A stretch of 36,860 nucleotides of DNA from Poseidonocella sp. HB161398 (GTDB lineage: Bacteria; Pseudomonadota; Alphaproteobacteria; Rhodobacterales; Rhodobacteraceae). The notes beneath the pieces were generated by a model, which had not been told where the DNA came from, did not search any database, and saw only the letters and a program-made list of their open reading frames with translations. The DNA is taken from contig NZ_VATA01000062.1 of NCBI RefSeq assembly GCF_005870025.1, forward strand, positions 1 to 36,860. Reading direction: 5' to 3'. Of this stretch, positions 17,554 to 25,589 are shown in pieces. Within the stretch, counting starts at the first letter, position 1, and every line of letters begins with the position of its first letter. Position numbers and translations under genes: made by a program.

Positions 17554-18618
17554 TCACTCCGGCCGCGACCCCTCCCACGCCCGCTGCAGGAGCGCCCGGA
17601 TCCCCTCCGCCTCGACCGGGCGCGGGTTCCAGTACGGGTTCTTCGTGGCGATCTCGGTGGCGCGCTCGAGGCTCGCCTCCTCCAGCCCCAGATCCTTCAG
17701 CGCCTGCGGCGCTCCGATGGACCCGGCGAAATCATGGAGGCCGCCGCCCAGCGACCCGCCGAAGAGCGCCGCCGCCGGGGCCAGTGCCTCTTTCGCGGCC
17801 ACCTCGTTGAAGGCCGCGGTATGCGGCAGCATGATTGCATGGGTCTCGGCATGGGGCAGATCGAAGCTGCCGCCGAGCACGTGGCAGAGCTTGTGATGCA
17901 GCGACATGCCGACGGTGCCAAGGACCGTGCCGCAGAGCCACGCGCCATACAGCGCCTCGCCCCGCGCGCCTCGGTCTTCCGGCTCCTGCACGATCACGGG
18001 AAGCGCGTCGCGCAGCGCCCGTATGCCCTCGACCGCCTGCAGAGAGGAGACCGGGTTGCGGTCCTGCGCATAGAGCCCCTCGACCGCATGGGCCATCGCG
18101 TTCAGCCCGGAGGCGACGCTCATCGCCACCGGCAGGCCCAGCGTCAGGTCGGGATCGTAGATCACCACCTCGGGCAGGATGCCCGGGCCGCGCACCGTGG
18201 TCTTGATGCCGTTCTCGGTCTGGCCGAGGATCGGCGTCACCTCCGATCCGGCATAGGTCGTGGCCACGACGATCTGCGGCGCGCCGTTGCGATGGGCGAT
18301 CGCCTTGCCCAGACCGATGGTCGAGCCGCCGCCCAGGGCCAGCACGCCCTCGGCGCCCGAGGCCTCGTAGGCCGCCATCGCGCGGTCGGTGACATCGACC
18401 GGCGTGTGCATGGCCGCCTCCGCGAACACCCCGGCGGAGAGGGGCCCGAGCGCCGCGGAGAGATCCTCGGCCTGGCGCTTCTGGAAGGGCGTGGCGAGGA
18501 CCAGGACCCGGGCGAGCCCGAGTCCCCGGATCTCGTCGGCAGTCTGCCCGGAACTGCCGGGTCCGAACACGACCCGGCCGGGATTGATGGAAAACTGGAA
18601 CGGAGTGAGATCAGACAT
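17554..18618 (-). CDS. Maleylacetate reductase (iron-containing alcohol dehydrogenase family)
   Basis: A 354-residue enzyme reducing maleylacetate to 3-oxoadipate with NAD(P)H. Landmarks are the nucleotide-binding ALGGGSTIGLGKAIA, the TTYAGSEVTPI motif, GLNAMAHAVE, and the His-rich HHKLCHVLGG and LPHAETHAIMLPH. Its length of about 350 matches maleylacetate reductases, which are shorter than typical iron alcohol dehydrogenases. Its start follows the FAD hydroxylase stop by three bases. Together with hydroxyquinol dioxygenase downstream it completes the route to the 3-oxoadipate pathway. Names such as macA are used for homologues. Confidence 0.93.
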   Translation of the reverse strand: MSDLTPFQFSINPGRVVFGPGSSGQTADEIRGLGLARVLVLATPFQKRQAEDLSAALGPLSAGVFAEAAMHTPVDVTDRAMAAYEASGAEGVLALGGGSTIGLGKAIAHRNGAPQIVVATTYAGSEVTPILGQTENGIKTTVRGPGILPEVVIYDPDLTLGLPVAMSVASGLNAMAHAVEGLYAQDRNPVSSLQAVEGIRALRDALPVIVQEPEDRGARGEALYGAWLCGTVLGTVGMSLHHKLCHVLGGSFDLPHAETHAIMLPHTAAFNEVAAKEALAPAAALFGGSLGGGLHDFAGSIGAPQALKDLGLEEASLERATEIATKNPYWNPRPVEAEGIRALLQRAWEGSRPE

Positions 18619-18621
18619 GGA

Positions 18622-20283
18622 TCAGGCCACCGCCGCCTCGGCCCGCGCCGGAACCGCCAGCCGCGCCATCACCGTGTCGAAGCCCCGGCGCAGCGCATCC
18701 GCATCCGCCGCCGTCGCCGCCACGTAGAAATCCGGGCGCAGCAGCACATAGGTCGCGCCAAGTCCGTCGAGCCAGGCCGCATAGGTGCCCTCGGCATCGA
18801 CCGCGTCGCAAACCATGCCCGGCTGGCCCAGGCAGACCGTCCGGCCTTCGAGCGCGGCGAGCTGCGCCAGCCGCTCCGGCCCCAGCGCTTCGGCCGGATC
18901 TGCGCCGAGCCCCAGCACCATCCAGCCTGCGCCCATCGCCTGATCGAAGCGGTCGCGCAGCCCGTTGGCCTCGACCACGCCCTGCACCGACAGCTCGCCC
19001 GCATGCGCGGATTCGGAGACCCAGGCCCCCGGGCCGAGTTGGCAGACATCGGTCGGCACCGGCACGTTGCCGCGCGCGGCCAGATCGGCCTTCATCTGCG
19101 CATCGCGCTTCGCCGCTTCCTCCGGGTCGGCAATGCAGATGATCTTGCCCAGTTCCTGGCTGAAATCAATGTAGTGCCTGGCGTGCTCCTTGCGCTCGGT
19201 GGTGTAGCTGTCCATCACCTCGAGCCCGTACTTGCCCTCGATGATCCCGTTGAGGCGCCAGGCCAGCGCGAAGGCGTCGCGCAGCCCCGCGCACATCCCC
19301 TCGCCCGCAAAGGGCGGCATCAGATGGGCGGCGTCGCCCGCGATGGCGCAGCGGCCCTTGTTCCAGTCCTTCGCCCAGCGAGCCTGGAAGCGGTAAACGG
19401 CCGAGCGTTCCAGCTTGGAATTCTCCGGGGTGAGGCCCCAGGGCTCAAGAAGGCGCCAGGCAGCGGCGGGGGTCTGCAGCTCGACCGGATCCTCGCCGGG
19501 CAGCACCATGTATTCCCAGCGCCGACGCGAGAAGCCCTTGCCTTCCGGTCCCGGCCCGCCCGGAACGATGGTGGTCGGCCGCTTCGGATCGCAGAGCTGC
19601 CACTGGGCCGGTTCATGCGGGCGCGAGGCGACGTAATCGAACTTCGGCAGCATGTCGAGGATCAGCCAGTCGAAGAAATAGCCCTTGTCCTCGTTCTCCA
19701 GCCCGAGGCTCTCGCGCACGAAGCTGTTGGCGCCGTCCGCACCGATGACGAAGCGCGCGCGGAGCGTCCGAGTGCCGGTCGCCGCCGGGTCCTCCTCGGG
19801 GTTGCGGCGCAGGGTAAGCGTGGCCGAAACCGCGTCCTGCTCCAGCCCGCAGGCCTCGCAGCCGCGGATCTGGGTGATGGTCGGGCACTTGTCGGCGATG
19901 CCGGTCAGGCGCGTCTCCAGCTCGGGCTGGTTGAACCAGTAGCGCACCCGCCAGCCCGAAGCCGAGGTCGACTGCCAGTCGACGATCTGCAGGTTCTCGC
20001 CCTTGGCATCGCGCCAGTAATACAGCTCGTCATGGTAATTGATCGCCGGGTCGTTCTCGCTGTCGATGCCCAGAAGCGCCAGGATGCGCGCAATCTCGTG
20101 GTCGAAAGTGACGGCGCGCGGGCGGCCGTAGGCTTCTGTCCAGCGCTCGATCAGCGTGACGCGCTTGCCGCGCTTGCCCAGCATGATCGCCAGGAAGGTG
20201 CCCACCGGCCCCGCCCCGACAATGGCCACATCGGTATCGTAAGGCGCCGGACCCAGGCCCGCGCCGCTCGTGCTGACTGTCAT
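18622..20283 (-). CDS. MhpA-like FAD-dependent aromatic hydroxylase
   Basis: A 553-residue flavoprotein monooxygenase of the PheA/MhpA group. FAD binding is shown by VAIVGAGPVGTFLA (about residues 19-32), an internal RFVIGADGANSFVRE, and GDAAHLMPPFAGEGMCAGLRD. The C-terminal thioredoxin-like part is present. I chose the ATG at 20283 (MTVSTSG) because GGGGAG precedes it; the frame opening at 20367 adds an unlikely leader. As first gene of the hydroxyquinol operon it probably hydroxylates resorcinol or a related phenol to hydroxyquinol. A 3-hydroxyphenylpropionate hydroxylase is a possible alternative, but no MhpB-type extradiol enzyme is present. Confidence 0.9.
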   Translation of the reverse strand: MTVSTSGAGLGPAPYDTDVAIVGAGPVGTFLAIMLGKRGKRVTLIERWTEAYGRPRAVTFDHEIARILALLGIDSENDPAINYHDELYYWRDAKGENLQIVDWQSTSASGWRVRYWFNQPELETRLTGIADKCPTITQIRGCEACGLEQDAVSATLTLRRNPEEDPAATGTRTLRARFVIGADGANSFVRESLGLENEDKGYFFDWLILDMLPKFDYVASRPHEPAQWQLCDPKRPTTIVPGGPGPEGKGFSRRRWEYMVLPGEDPVELQTPAAAWRLLEPWGLTPENSKLERSAVYRFQARWAKDWNKGRCAIAGDAAHLMPPFAGEGMCAGLRDAFALAWRLNGIIEGKYGLEVMDSYTTERKEHARHYIDFSQELGKIICIADPEEAAKRDAQMKADLAARGNVPVPTDVCQLGPGAWVSESAHAGELSVQGVVEANGLRDRFDQAMGAGWMVLGLGADPAEALGPERLAQLAALEGRTVCLGQPGMVCDAVDAEGTYAAWLDGLGATYVLLRPDFYVAATAADADALRRGFDTVMARLAVPARAEAAVA

Positions 20284-20647
20284 GTCGATCACTCCCCTGG
20301 ACCGTCCCGGCCCCTGTTCTCCTCCCGGCCGAGCCCTTCGTGCAGGCCATGGCTGGTATGCGCTCACCGTAAATCCAAATATGAACGTTCGTCAAGTTTG
20401 AGTTTTCGCCATATGTGATCCATGTTCTTAGTTTCGGAAAATTCCCGTAATATGCTGATTTCAAATGATTACCAACTTCTGCGTGGCGAAGCTTCGGCTG
20501 ATCTGGATCAAGGACGCGCGACTCTCAGGAGCGGAGTTTCAGCGATGAAGAACGCGACTCACCAGAGAACTGTTCGTCATCCTTGAATCCGTTCACTTGC
20601 GAATGGCATGTTTCGCCACTAGGGTCGGACCAGCAGGAGAGCCGGAC
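20284..20647. promoter_or_regulatory. Divergent control region between the hydroxyquinol operon and the TetR gene
   Basis: A 364-bp gene-free stretch, clearly AT-richer from 20370 to 20470. It contains ATGAACGTTCGT (20381-20392), a 12-base palindrome with one mismatched pair and a typical TetR-operator shape, about 100 bp ahead of the hydroxylase start. I see no convincing gene inside; short frames at 20545 and 20597 lack support. Confidence 0.45.
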
Positions 20648-21292
20648 ATGACTGTCACCCAACCGGAACCCGAGGGCCGCGTCGCCCGACGCCAGCGCCG
20701 CAATCGCGAGGCGCTGATCCGCTCCGCACGGGCAATCATGTCCGAGAAGGGCATCGACGGGGCGACGATGCTGGAGATCGCCGAGCGCGCCGATGTCGGC
20801 GCGGGCACGGTCTACAACTACTTCAAGTCGAAGGACGAACTGGCCGTCGCCGTGCTGGAGGAGATGATGTCCTCGCTGTCACTGAGGATCGAGCAGGTGA
20901 CCGACACGTTCGAGGATCCCGCGCAGGTCTATGCCTTCGGGATCCGCACCGTCCTGGAGACTGCGACGCGGGACATCCGCTGGCGGCAGCTGCTGAACCG
21001 TTCGGAGGTGCTGGCCGACGCGATGTACCGCCGGATGGGGCCCTATGCGATCCGCGACTTGAAACAGGCCAGCGCCGCGGGCCGCTTCCAGGCGGAGGAT
21101 GCGGAGCTGGTCTGGCGGCTCGCCTGCCACGCGATCATCGGCGTCAGCCTGTCGATCACCGCAGGCGAGATCGAGGAGCCCCGGATCACCGACGTGGTGG
21201 TCCGGCTCCTGTGCATGACCGGGCTCGACCTCGCAGCGGCGACGGATCTGGCCACGCGCCCCCGCCCCGAGCTTCAGCCCGAAGCAGGCTGA
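20648..21292 (+). CDS. TetR-family transcriptional regulator
   Basis: A 214-residue regulator. The N-terminal helix-turn-helix is typical: RSARAIMSEKGIDGATMLEI then AERADVGAGTVYNYFKSKDE (about residues 22-66). The C-terminal helical ligand-binding domain follows. The ATG at 20648 has GGAG upstream; an earlier ATG at 20597 lacks one. It diverges from the hydroxyquinol operon across a 364-bp control region and is the natural candidate for its repressor, relieved by the aromatic substrate or hydroxyquinol. Assignment to TetR is clear; its target is inference. Confidence 0.92.
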   Translation: MTVTQPEPEGRVARRQRRNREALIRSARAIMSEKGIDGATMLEIAERADVGAGTVYNYFKSKDELAVAVLEEMMSSLSLRIEQVTDTFEDPAQVYAFGIRTVLETATRDIRWRQLLNRSEVLADAMYRRMGPYAIRDLKQASAAGRFQAEDAELVWRLACHAIIGVSLSITAGEIEEPRITDVVVRLLCMTGLDLAAATDLATRPRPELQPEAG

Positions 21293-21295
21293 GAC

Positions 21296-21424
21296 TCAGC
21301 CGCCGAGCTGCACCAGCGTCGCAGCCGTCCGTTCATTCCCCAGTGCCGCCGTCTGGCGGTAGAGCGCCAGCGCCTTCGCCGGATCGGCAGGTACGCCCTG
21401 ACCGGCCTTGTAGAGCGACGCCAT
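21296..21424 (-). pseudogene. SEL1-repeat protein C-terminal fragment
   Basis: On the minus strand a 42-codon open end reads MASLYKAGQGVPADPAKALA, then LYRQTAALGNERTAATLVQL and a stop. The spacing of Ala, Leu, Tyr and Gly residues, and the GVPAD-KAL-WY-AA pattern, are those of a SEL1 repeat. It stops abruptly at its upstream side, where a transposase-type fragment begins (21431). I read it as the tail of a gene cut by an insertion. Confidence 0.55.
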
Positions 21425-21430
21425 GCCAGT

Positions 21431-21511
21431 CACACCGTCCTGGAGACCGGCAACCACAGCTACCGTTTCAAGACCAGTTCCGAGGCATCAAGAACCACGA
21501 AGGAGAAATGA
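21431..21511 (+). pseudogene. Possible IstB (IS21 helper ATPase) C-terminal remnant
   Basis: Plus-strand codons from 21431 read HTVLETGNHSYRFKTSSEA and then a basic tail to TGA at 21509. This resembles the end of IstB-type helper ATPases, where an ETGN-x-S-x-RF pattern is common. No upstream IstB sequence is present, since the match begins only seven bases from the SEL1 fragment. It is a short remnant and the family call is from memory. Confidence 0.4.
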
Positions 21512-22091
21512 CGGACATTGACCGCCGCATGAACCGGGCAGCATAGTCTGAAGGCGGTTCAGTTCTCGATGGAAACCCGTGGTCCAGCCCGAGAGGTACA
21601 CTCCAGCCGCCAAGTGTAGGACAATCGCGTTGCCACAACTGTTGACCGATCAGGACCCGGCGCGGCCGCGGGCGGGCGGGCGCTGTGAAGGATGGCAGGG
21701 ATCCGCCTCGAGGCGGCGGGCAGTGCGTTCGCTGAACCCTGCGCGGGCAGCGGCTGCAGCGCGACGGCGCTGGACAAGATGGTTGTCGCCCACCGCTCAA
21801 CACTGGTGAAACGCAGGGCACCAACGAGGGACGCACCTATCCGGTGTGCCTTGAAGTTGGGCGGATCATGCTCGATGGCTCGTTCCTAGCGGCGGGTTGC
21901 TGCTTGCCAATTGGCAGATAATCCATTTCAGTTTTCCGAACCTGACACCGCGCCTACTGCCCATTTGGGCTACACGAATTCAGGTCGGAGAGGTGAGCCC
22001 CCAGATCAATTGCATGGCAATACCGTCCGCAGCATAGAACCTCGTCGGACGACAAAGCTTCGCCGAGGCTATAAGGTCCCTGCTCAAGTTA
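21512..22091. other. Gene-free stretch with debris
   Basis: About 580 bp between the IstB-like tail and the GlxA-type regulator. Short frames change often, codon use is unlike neighbouring genes and base composition shifts from GC-rich (21650-21780) to mixed (21900-22090). I recognise no intact protein, RNA or repeat. It is probably the residue of earlier insertions and deletions. Confidence 0.5.
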
Positions 22092-23024
22092 CTACGCATG
22101 AAACCGTTGTCGGTACTCGCCCGGGGTCAGCCCGACAATCCTGCGGAAGACCTTGCGGAAAGCGCCGGGGTCGGAATAGCCGACCTCCCAGGCGACGCGC
22201 TCTACCGGGAGGCGGCCGAATTGGAGGAGCTCTTGCGCTTTCGTGATGCGCAGACGCTGGGCATAGTCGGTCGCGGTCATGCCGGTGGCCCGCTGGAAGC
22301 GGCGCAGGAAAGTGCGCACCTCCAGTCCGGCCAGATCCGCCAGCACCGCGAGGCGGGCCTCCCTGCCGCTGCCCTCATGCAGGAAATGCTGCGCATTCAG
22401 GATGGCGGCGTCGCCGTGGGAGAGCCTGGGAGCGAAGCCGCTGTAGTAGCGCTGCTCGCGTCCTGGAGGATCGATCAGCAGCATCCGCGCAGTCTGCGCC
22501 ATTACCACCGGACCGAGATATCTTTCGACAAGCCTGAGGCCCAGATCGGTCCAGGCCATGAGCCCGCCTGCCGAGAGGATGTCACCGCCGTCGATCAGGA
22601 GCCGGTCGATATCAAGAACGGCATCAGGGAAGCGATCGCAGAAAGCTTCCTCATAGGCCCAGTGCGTCGTGACTGTCCTGCCATCCAGCAGCCCTGACTC
22701 GCCCAGAACGAACGCGCCACCGCAGATCGACGCCACCACCGCGCCCTCGGCGTGGCGTGCGCGCAGCCAGCGCGCCAGAGGCGCCGCCGCATCGGGCGCG
22801 ATTGGCGGTTCCAGGGACGGAGGCAGGATCAGGACGTCGCAGGTCTTTCCGTTACGTGCAGCCTCCTCGGGTACGCCTTCCAGTAGTTGGACGTGGATCT
22901 GTGCTCCCTGGTGGTCTGCCTCGGCGGCGACCCGGGCTGCGATCGCGAACAGGTCCTCGAGCCCCATTGCCGCCGACCGCTGCACTCCCGGATACAGGAC
23001 TATGCCGATGCGAACTTCATCCAT
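22092..23024 (-). CDS. GlxA-type transcriptional regulator (DJ-1/PfpI domain plus AraC helix-turn-helix)
   Basis: A 310-residue regulator. The N-terminal domain (about 1-180) has the DJ-1/PfpI fold with the nucleophile-elbow Cys101 in VASICGGAFVLGESGLLDG. The C-terminal domain (about 215-308) is an AraC-type double helix-turn-helix ending WEVGYSDPGAFRKVFRRIVG then LTPGEYRQRF. It diverges from the isochorismatase-family gene across 102 bp and most likely controls it and the following metallo-beta-lactamase-fold gene. The effector is unknown. Confidence 0.92.
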   Translation of the reverse strand: MDEVRIGIVLYPGVQRSAAMGLEDLFAIAARVAAEADHQGAQIHVQLLEGVPEEAARNGKTCDVLILPPSLEPPIAPDAAAPLARWLRARHAEGAVVASICGGAFVLGESGLLDGRTVTTHWAYEEAFCDRFPDAVLDIDRLLIDGGDILSAGGLMAWTDLGLRLVERYLGPVVMAQTARMLLIDPPGREQRYYSGFAPRLSHGDAAILNAQHFLHEGSGREARLAVLADLAGLEVRTFLRRFQRATGMTATDYAQRLRITKAQELLQFGRLPVERVAWEVGYSDPGAFRKVFRRIVGLTPGEYRQRFHA

Positions 23025-23126
23025 TTGACGATATTGCCCCTGATTCTGTCGATTTCGCCAATCGTGCTTTGTATTGCCCCGAGCCAGATTGAAGTCAACG
23101 AAACTGGTTCATGAAAGGTTGGAACC

Positions 23127-23672
23127 ATGCCCGCACGTGCTGTCGTTGTCGTCGATCTGCAGAACGAATACTGGCCCGATGGCGGCTTCGCCCTCGAGAA
23201 CATCGAGGCTGCTGCCGCCAATGCAGCCCGTGTCATCGATCACGCCCGCCAAACCGGCGATCTGGTCGTTCATGTCCGTCATGAAATGCCCGAGGGGGCG
23301 CCGGTTTTCGCTCCCGGCAGCAAGGGAGCCGAGATCCATGCGACAGTCGCCCCGGCCAACGATGAGCCGGTCGTGACCAAGCACTTTCCCAATTCCTTCC
23401 GCGACACCGGGCTGAAGGAATTGCTGGACGAGGCGGGGATCGCGGAGGTCGTGGTCATCGGCGCCATGAGCCACATGTGCGTGGATGCGACCGTCCGGGC
23501 CGCCAATGATTTCGGATACCGCACCGTCACCGTCCACGATGCCTGCGCGACACGCGACCTGGAGTTCGGCGGCATCGCCGCGCCTGCCGCCCATGTCCAT
23601 GCCGCGATGATGTGGTCCTTCGGCTTTTACTATGGCGAGGTCATCTCGACCGAAGACTTCTTGGCCCGCTGA
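23127..23672 (+). CDS. Isochorismatase-family cysteine hydrolase
   Basis: A 181-residue hydrolase. The catalytic triad is visible: Asp10 in VVVDLQNEYW, Lys85 in VVTKHFPNSF and Cys118 in GAMSHMCVDATVRAA. The family includes nicotinamidases, ureidoacrylate and N-carbamoyl amidases as well as isochorismatases. The sequence alone does not decide the substrate; an amidase acting on a small amide is more likely than isochorismate. It diverges from the GlxA-type regulator and precedes the metallo-beta-lactamase-fold gene by 20 bp, so the pair is probably an operon. Confidence 0.9.
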   Translation: MPARAVVVVDLQNEYWPDGGFALENIEAAAANAARVIDHARQTGDLVVHVRHEMPEGAPVFAPGSKGAEIHATVAPANDEPVVTKHFPNSFRDTGLKELLDEAGIAEVVVIGAMSHMCVDATVRAANDFGYRTVTVHDACATRDLEFGGIAAPAAHVHAAMMWSFGFYYGEVISTEDFLAR

Positions 23673-23692
23673 CCGGGAGGAGAGAGAAAGCC

Positions 23693-24568
23693 ATGACGAC
23701 CCGCAGAAACCTGCTCGCGCTCTCCGGAGCCGCATTCGCGGCAGGACTTGGCACCTATGCTTCCGCACAGAGCCCGGCTACGCCTCCGGCGGGCGCGACG
23801 ATTACCCAGATCCGCAACGCGACGCTGCGCGTTTCCTATGGCGGCGTGCGCTTCCTGGTCGACCCGATGCTCTCCTCCCGGCAAAGCTGGCCAGGCTTCG
23901 CCGGCACCGTCAACAGTGAAGAACGCAACCCTCTCGTTCACCTGCCCCTGCCGATGGCCGACATTCTCGATGTCGACGCCGTGATCGTCACCCATCTGCA
24001 CGAAGACCACTGGGACGAGACTGCAAGGGAAACCCTGCCGAAATCGCTTCCGGTTTTCACCCAAAACGATGCTGATGCGGAGGTCATCCGCAGCCAGGGC
24101 TTTGCCGATGTCCGGGTGCTCTCCGCGACAACCGAGTTCGGCGGCGTCCGCCTCATCAAGACGGGCGGCCGCCACGGCTCCGATGCCGCTTACCAGGCCA
24201 TCGGCGACATTCTCGGCCAAGTGTGCGGCGTGGTACTTGCCCATCCTGAGGAAAAGACCGTCTACCTTGCGGGCGACACGATCTGGAACGACGACGTGGC
24301 CCGGGTCCTGGCAGTGCATCGGCCGGAGGTTGCAATTCTGAACGCCGGGTACGCCATGATCGAGGGGCTCGACAGCGGCATCATCATGGGGACGGCAGAT
24401 GTCCGGGCCGTCCATCAGGCATCGCCAGACACGCTGCTGATCGCATCGCACATGGAGGCGGTTAATCACTGCGTGCTGACGCGCGCCGAGCTCCGCTCGT
24501 TTGCACAAGAACAAGGATTTGCGGACATGCTTCGCACGCCAGGCGACGGCGAGATCGTTCTGATCTGA
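23693..24568 (+). CDS. Exported metallo-beta-lactamase-fold hydrolase (UlaG-like)
   Basis: A 291-residue protein. The ATG at 23693 follows GGAGGAGAGAGAAAG. The leader MTTRRNLLALSGAAFAAGLG ends TYASA-Q and has twin arginines, so Tat or Sec export is likely. The metal-binding HxHxDH lies at 101-106 (THLHEDHWD), followed by a later His in GGRHGSD, the bridging Asp in LAGDTIW and a His in SHMEAVNH. This pattern suits the UlaG/lactonase-like branch rather than true beta-lactamases. It shares an operon with the isochorismatase-family gene and ends before a hairpin terminator. Confidence 0.88.
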   Translation: MTTRRNLLALSGAAFAAGLGTYASAQSPATPPAGATITQIRNATLRVSYGGVRFLVDPMLSSRQSWPGFAGTVNSEERNPLVHLPLPMADILDVDAVIVTHLHEDHWDETARETLPKSLPVFTQNDADAEVIRSQGFADVRVLSATTEFGGVRLIKTGGRHGSDAAYQAIGDILGQVCGVVLAHPEEKTVYLAGDTIWNDDVARVLAVHRPEVAILNAGYAMIEGLDSGIIMGTADVRAVHQASPDTLLIASHMEAVNHCVLTRAELRSFAQEQGFADMLRTPGDGEIVLI

Positions 24569-24577
24569 AGCAACGAT

Positions 24578-24611
24578 CTGGCCGCATCTGCATAGGGTGC
24601 GGCCAGTCTTT
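24578..24611 (+). terminator. Hairpin terminator after the metallo-beta-lactamase-fold gene
   Basis: Nine-base perfect arms (24578-24586 and 24598-24606) with an 11-base loop, then TCTTTC. It starts 10 bp after the stop codon. The T tract is short, so efficiency is uncertain. Confidence 0.6.
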
Positions 24612-24679
24612 CGGCTGCCCCCTGCCGCTGATGCGAACGTTGCGCCTTGCGCTGCGCCCGAGAGCTCCAAGACTGGCAT

Positions 24680-24775
24680 GTGTCGATCAACGCCGCGCTT
24701 GAGGCGCTGACGCGCGGACTTGCCCTGGAACTGGCCCCTGTACGGGTGAACGCGATCTCGCCTAGGCCTTGCTAG
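24680..24775 (+). pseudogene. SDR C-terminal fragment
   Basis: An open stretch reads VSINAALEALTRGLALELAP then VRVNAISPRPC and a stop. This is the helix and the RVNAISP strand that follow the active site in short-chain dehydrogenases. No Rossmann N-terminus precedes it. It resembles the corresponding part of the SDR at 9991 (NANIGLLVRGLAVEAAP) more than a classical YxxxK enzyme. It marks a deletion endpoint next to the IS debris. Confidence 0.6.
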
Positions 24776-24981
24776 CCGCAATCATTTGCATCCGCCATGT
24801 AACGGAAACTTCTCGCCCGATTGGCGGACCACAGCAATTTTAGATCGTGTCCCGTCGCTTGGTGTAGGAGGCCGCGCGCGGAGCCTTCGGCGTAGCGCAG
24901 CGCGCGGCCGGGGGTGACGCTGGTGGTCATCGCCATTCTTCGGAAAAGGTTCGGGTTGCGAAGCCTGGAACCGATACGGAG

Positions 24982-25300
24982 TTGACGAAGACCGACGAGA
25001 GAATGGCGCTGCTCGAGCTGATTGAACAGCGCGCCGATGGCGATCTCGTGCGCGAGATGCTGGCCTATGCTGCCGAGCGCATCATGGAGATGGAAGTCGA
25101 ACTTAGAACGGGCGTGGCGAAGGGAAGCCGCTCGCCGCTGCGCGAGGTCCAGCGCAACGGATACCGGGAAAGGGACTGGGACACCCGGGCCGGGCGGATA
25201 GCACTGGAGATCCCGAAGCTCCGGAAGGGCAGCTACCTTCCTAGCTTCCTGTAGCCACGCAGGACCGCCGAGAAGGCTCTGATGGCCGTCATCCAGGAAA
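24982..25300 (+). pseudogene. IS256-family transposase, 5' fragment with nonsense codon
   Basis: Starts [20 protein letters not shown] and continues through [20 protein letters not shown] and [18 protein letters not shown], the conserved N-terminal region of Mutator/IS256 transposases. A TAG at 25252 follows SFL, where Glu would be expected. The frame continues PRRTAEKALMAVIQE after it and is cut at 25300 by an IS21-type end. The catalytic DDE domain is absent. Just upstream, 24870-24879 and 24900-24909 form a 10-base GC-only inverted repeat. Confidence 0.85.
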
Positions 25301-25364
25301 CCCACGATCAGCTGGAATGGCTGCCCATCATCCCGTGGAATCTGCGGCCACGATCGTCTGGAAC
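25301..25364. repeat. Orphan IS21-family terminus, left copy of a 64-bp direct repeat
   Basis: These 64 bases match 35457-35520 at all but three positions and lie in the same orientation. On the minus strand they consist of three roughly 20-base units, each starting TTCCA and ending in a GTGGGC or ATGGGC-like block, the multiple-terminal-repeat structure of IS21 elements. Here the terminus is alone: the transposase half on its inner side is replaced by the IS256 fragment. Confidence 0.75.
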
Positions 25365-25589
25365 GCATACGTTCTGACGCCGACTTGCGCAACAAAGCCT
25401 CAGCGCTGTGCGATCTCTGGACGTCCAATGTGCGGGCGTGTTGCCGGATATTTCGGCGGATACGGGCGGACACCTGAACTGCACTTCCCGGTTCCATGAA
25501 TGGCCGACCGGCAGGATTGACAACTAGCCCCCAGTGCCGGTCGCGTTCCCTGCATATTGAATCTCATATGCCCGGATCAAGTTGCCGAA

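Noticed and set aside
17437-20418. 993-codon open frame on the plus strand
   Set aside because: It is the antisense shadow of the binding-protein, maleylacetate reductase and FAD hydroxylase genes; its product is Arg/His-rich with no domain, as expected for GC-rich opposite frames.
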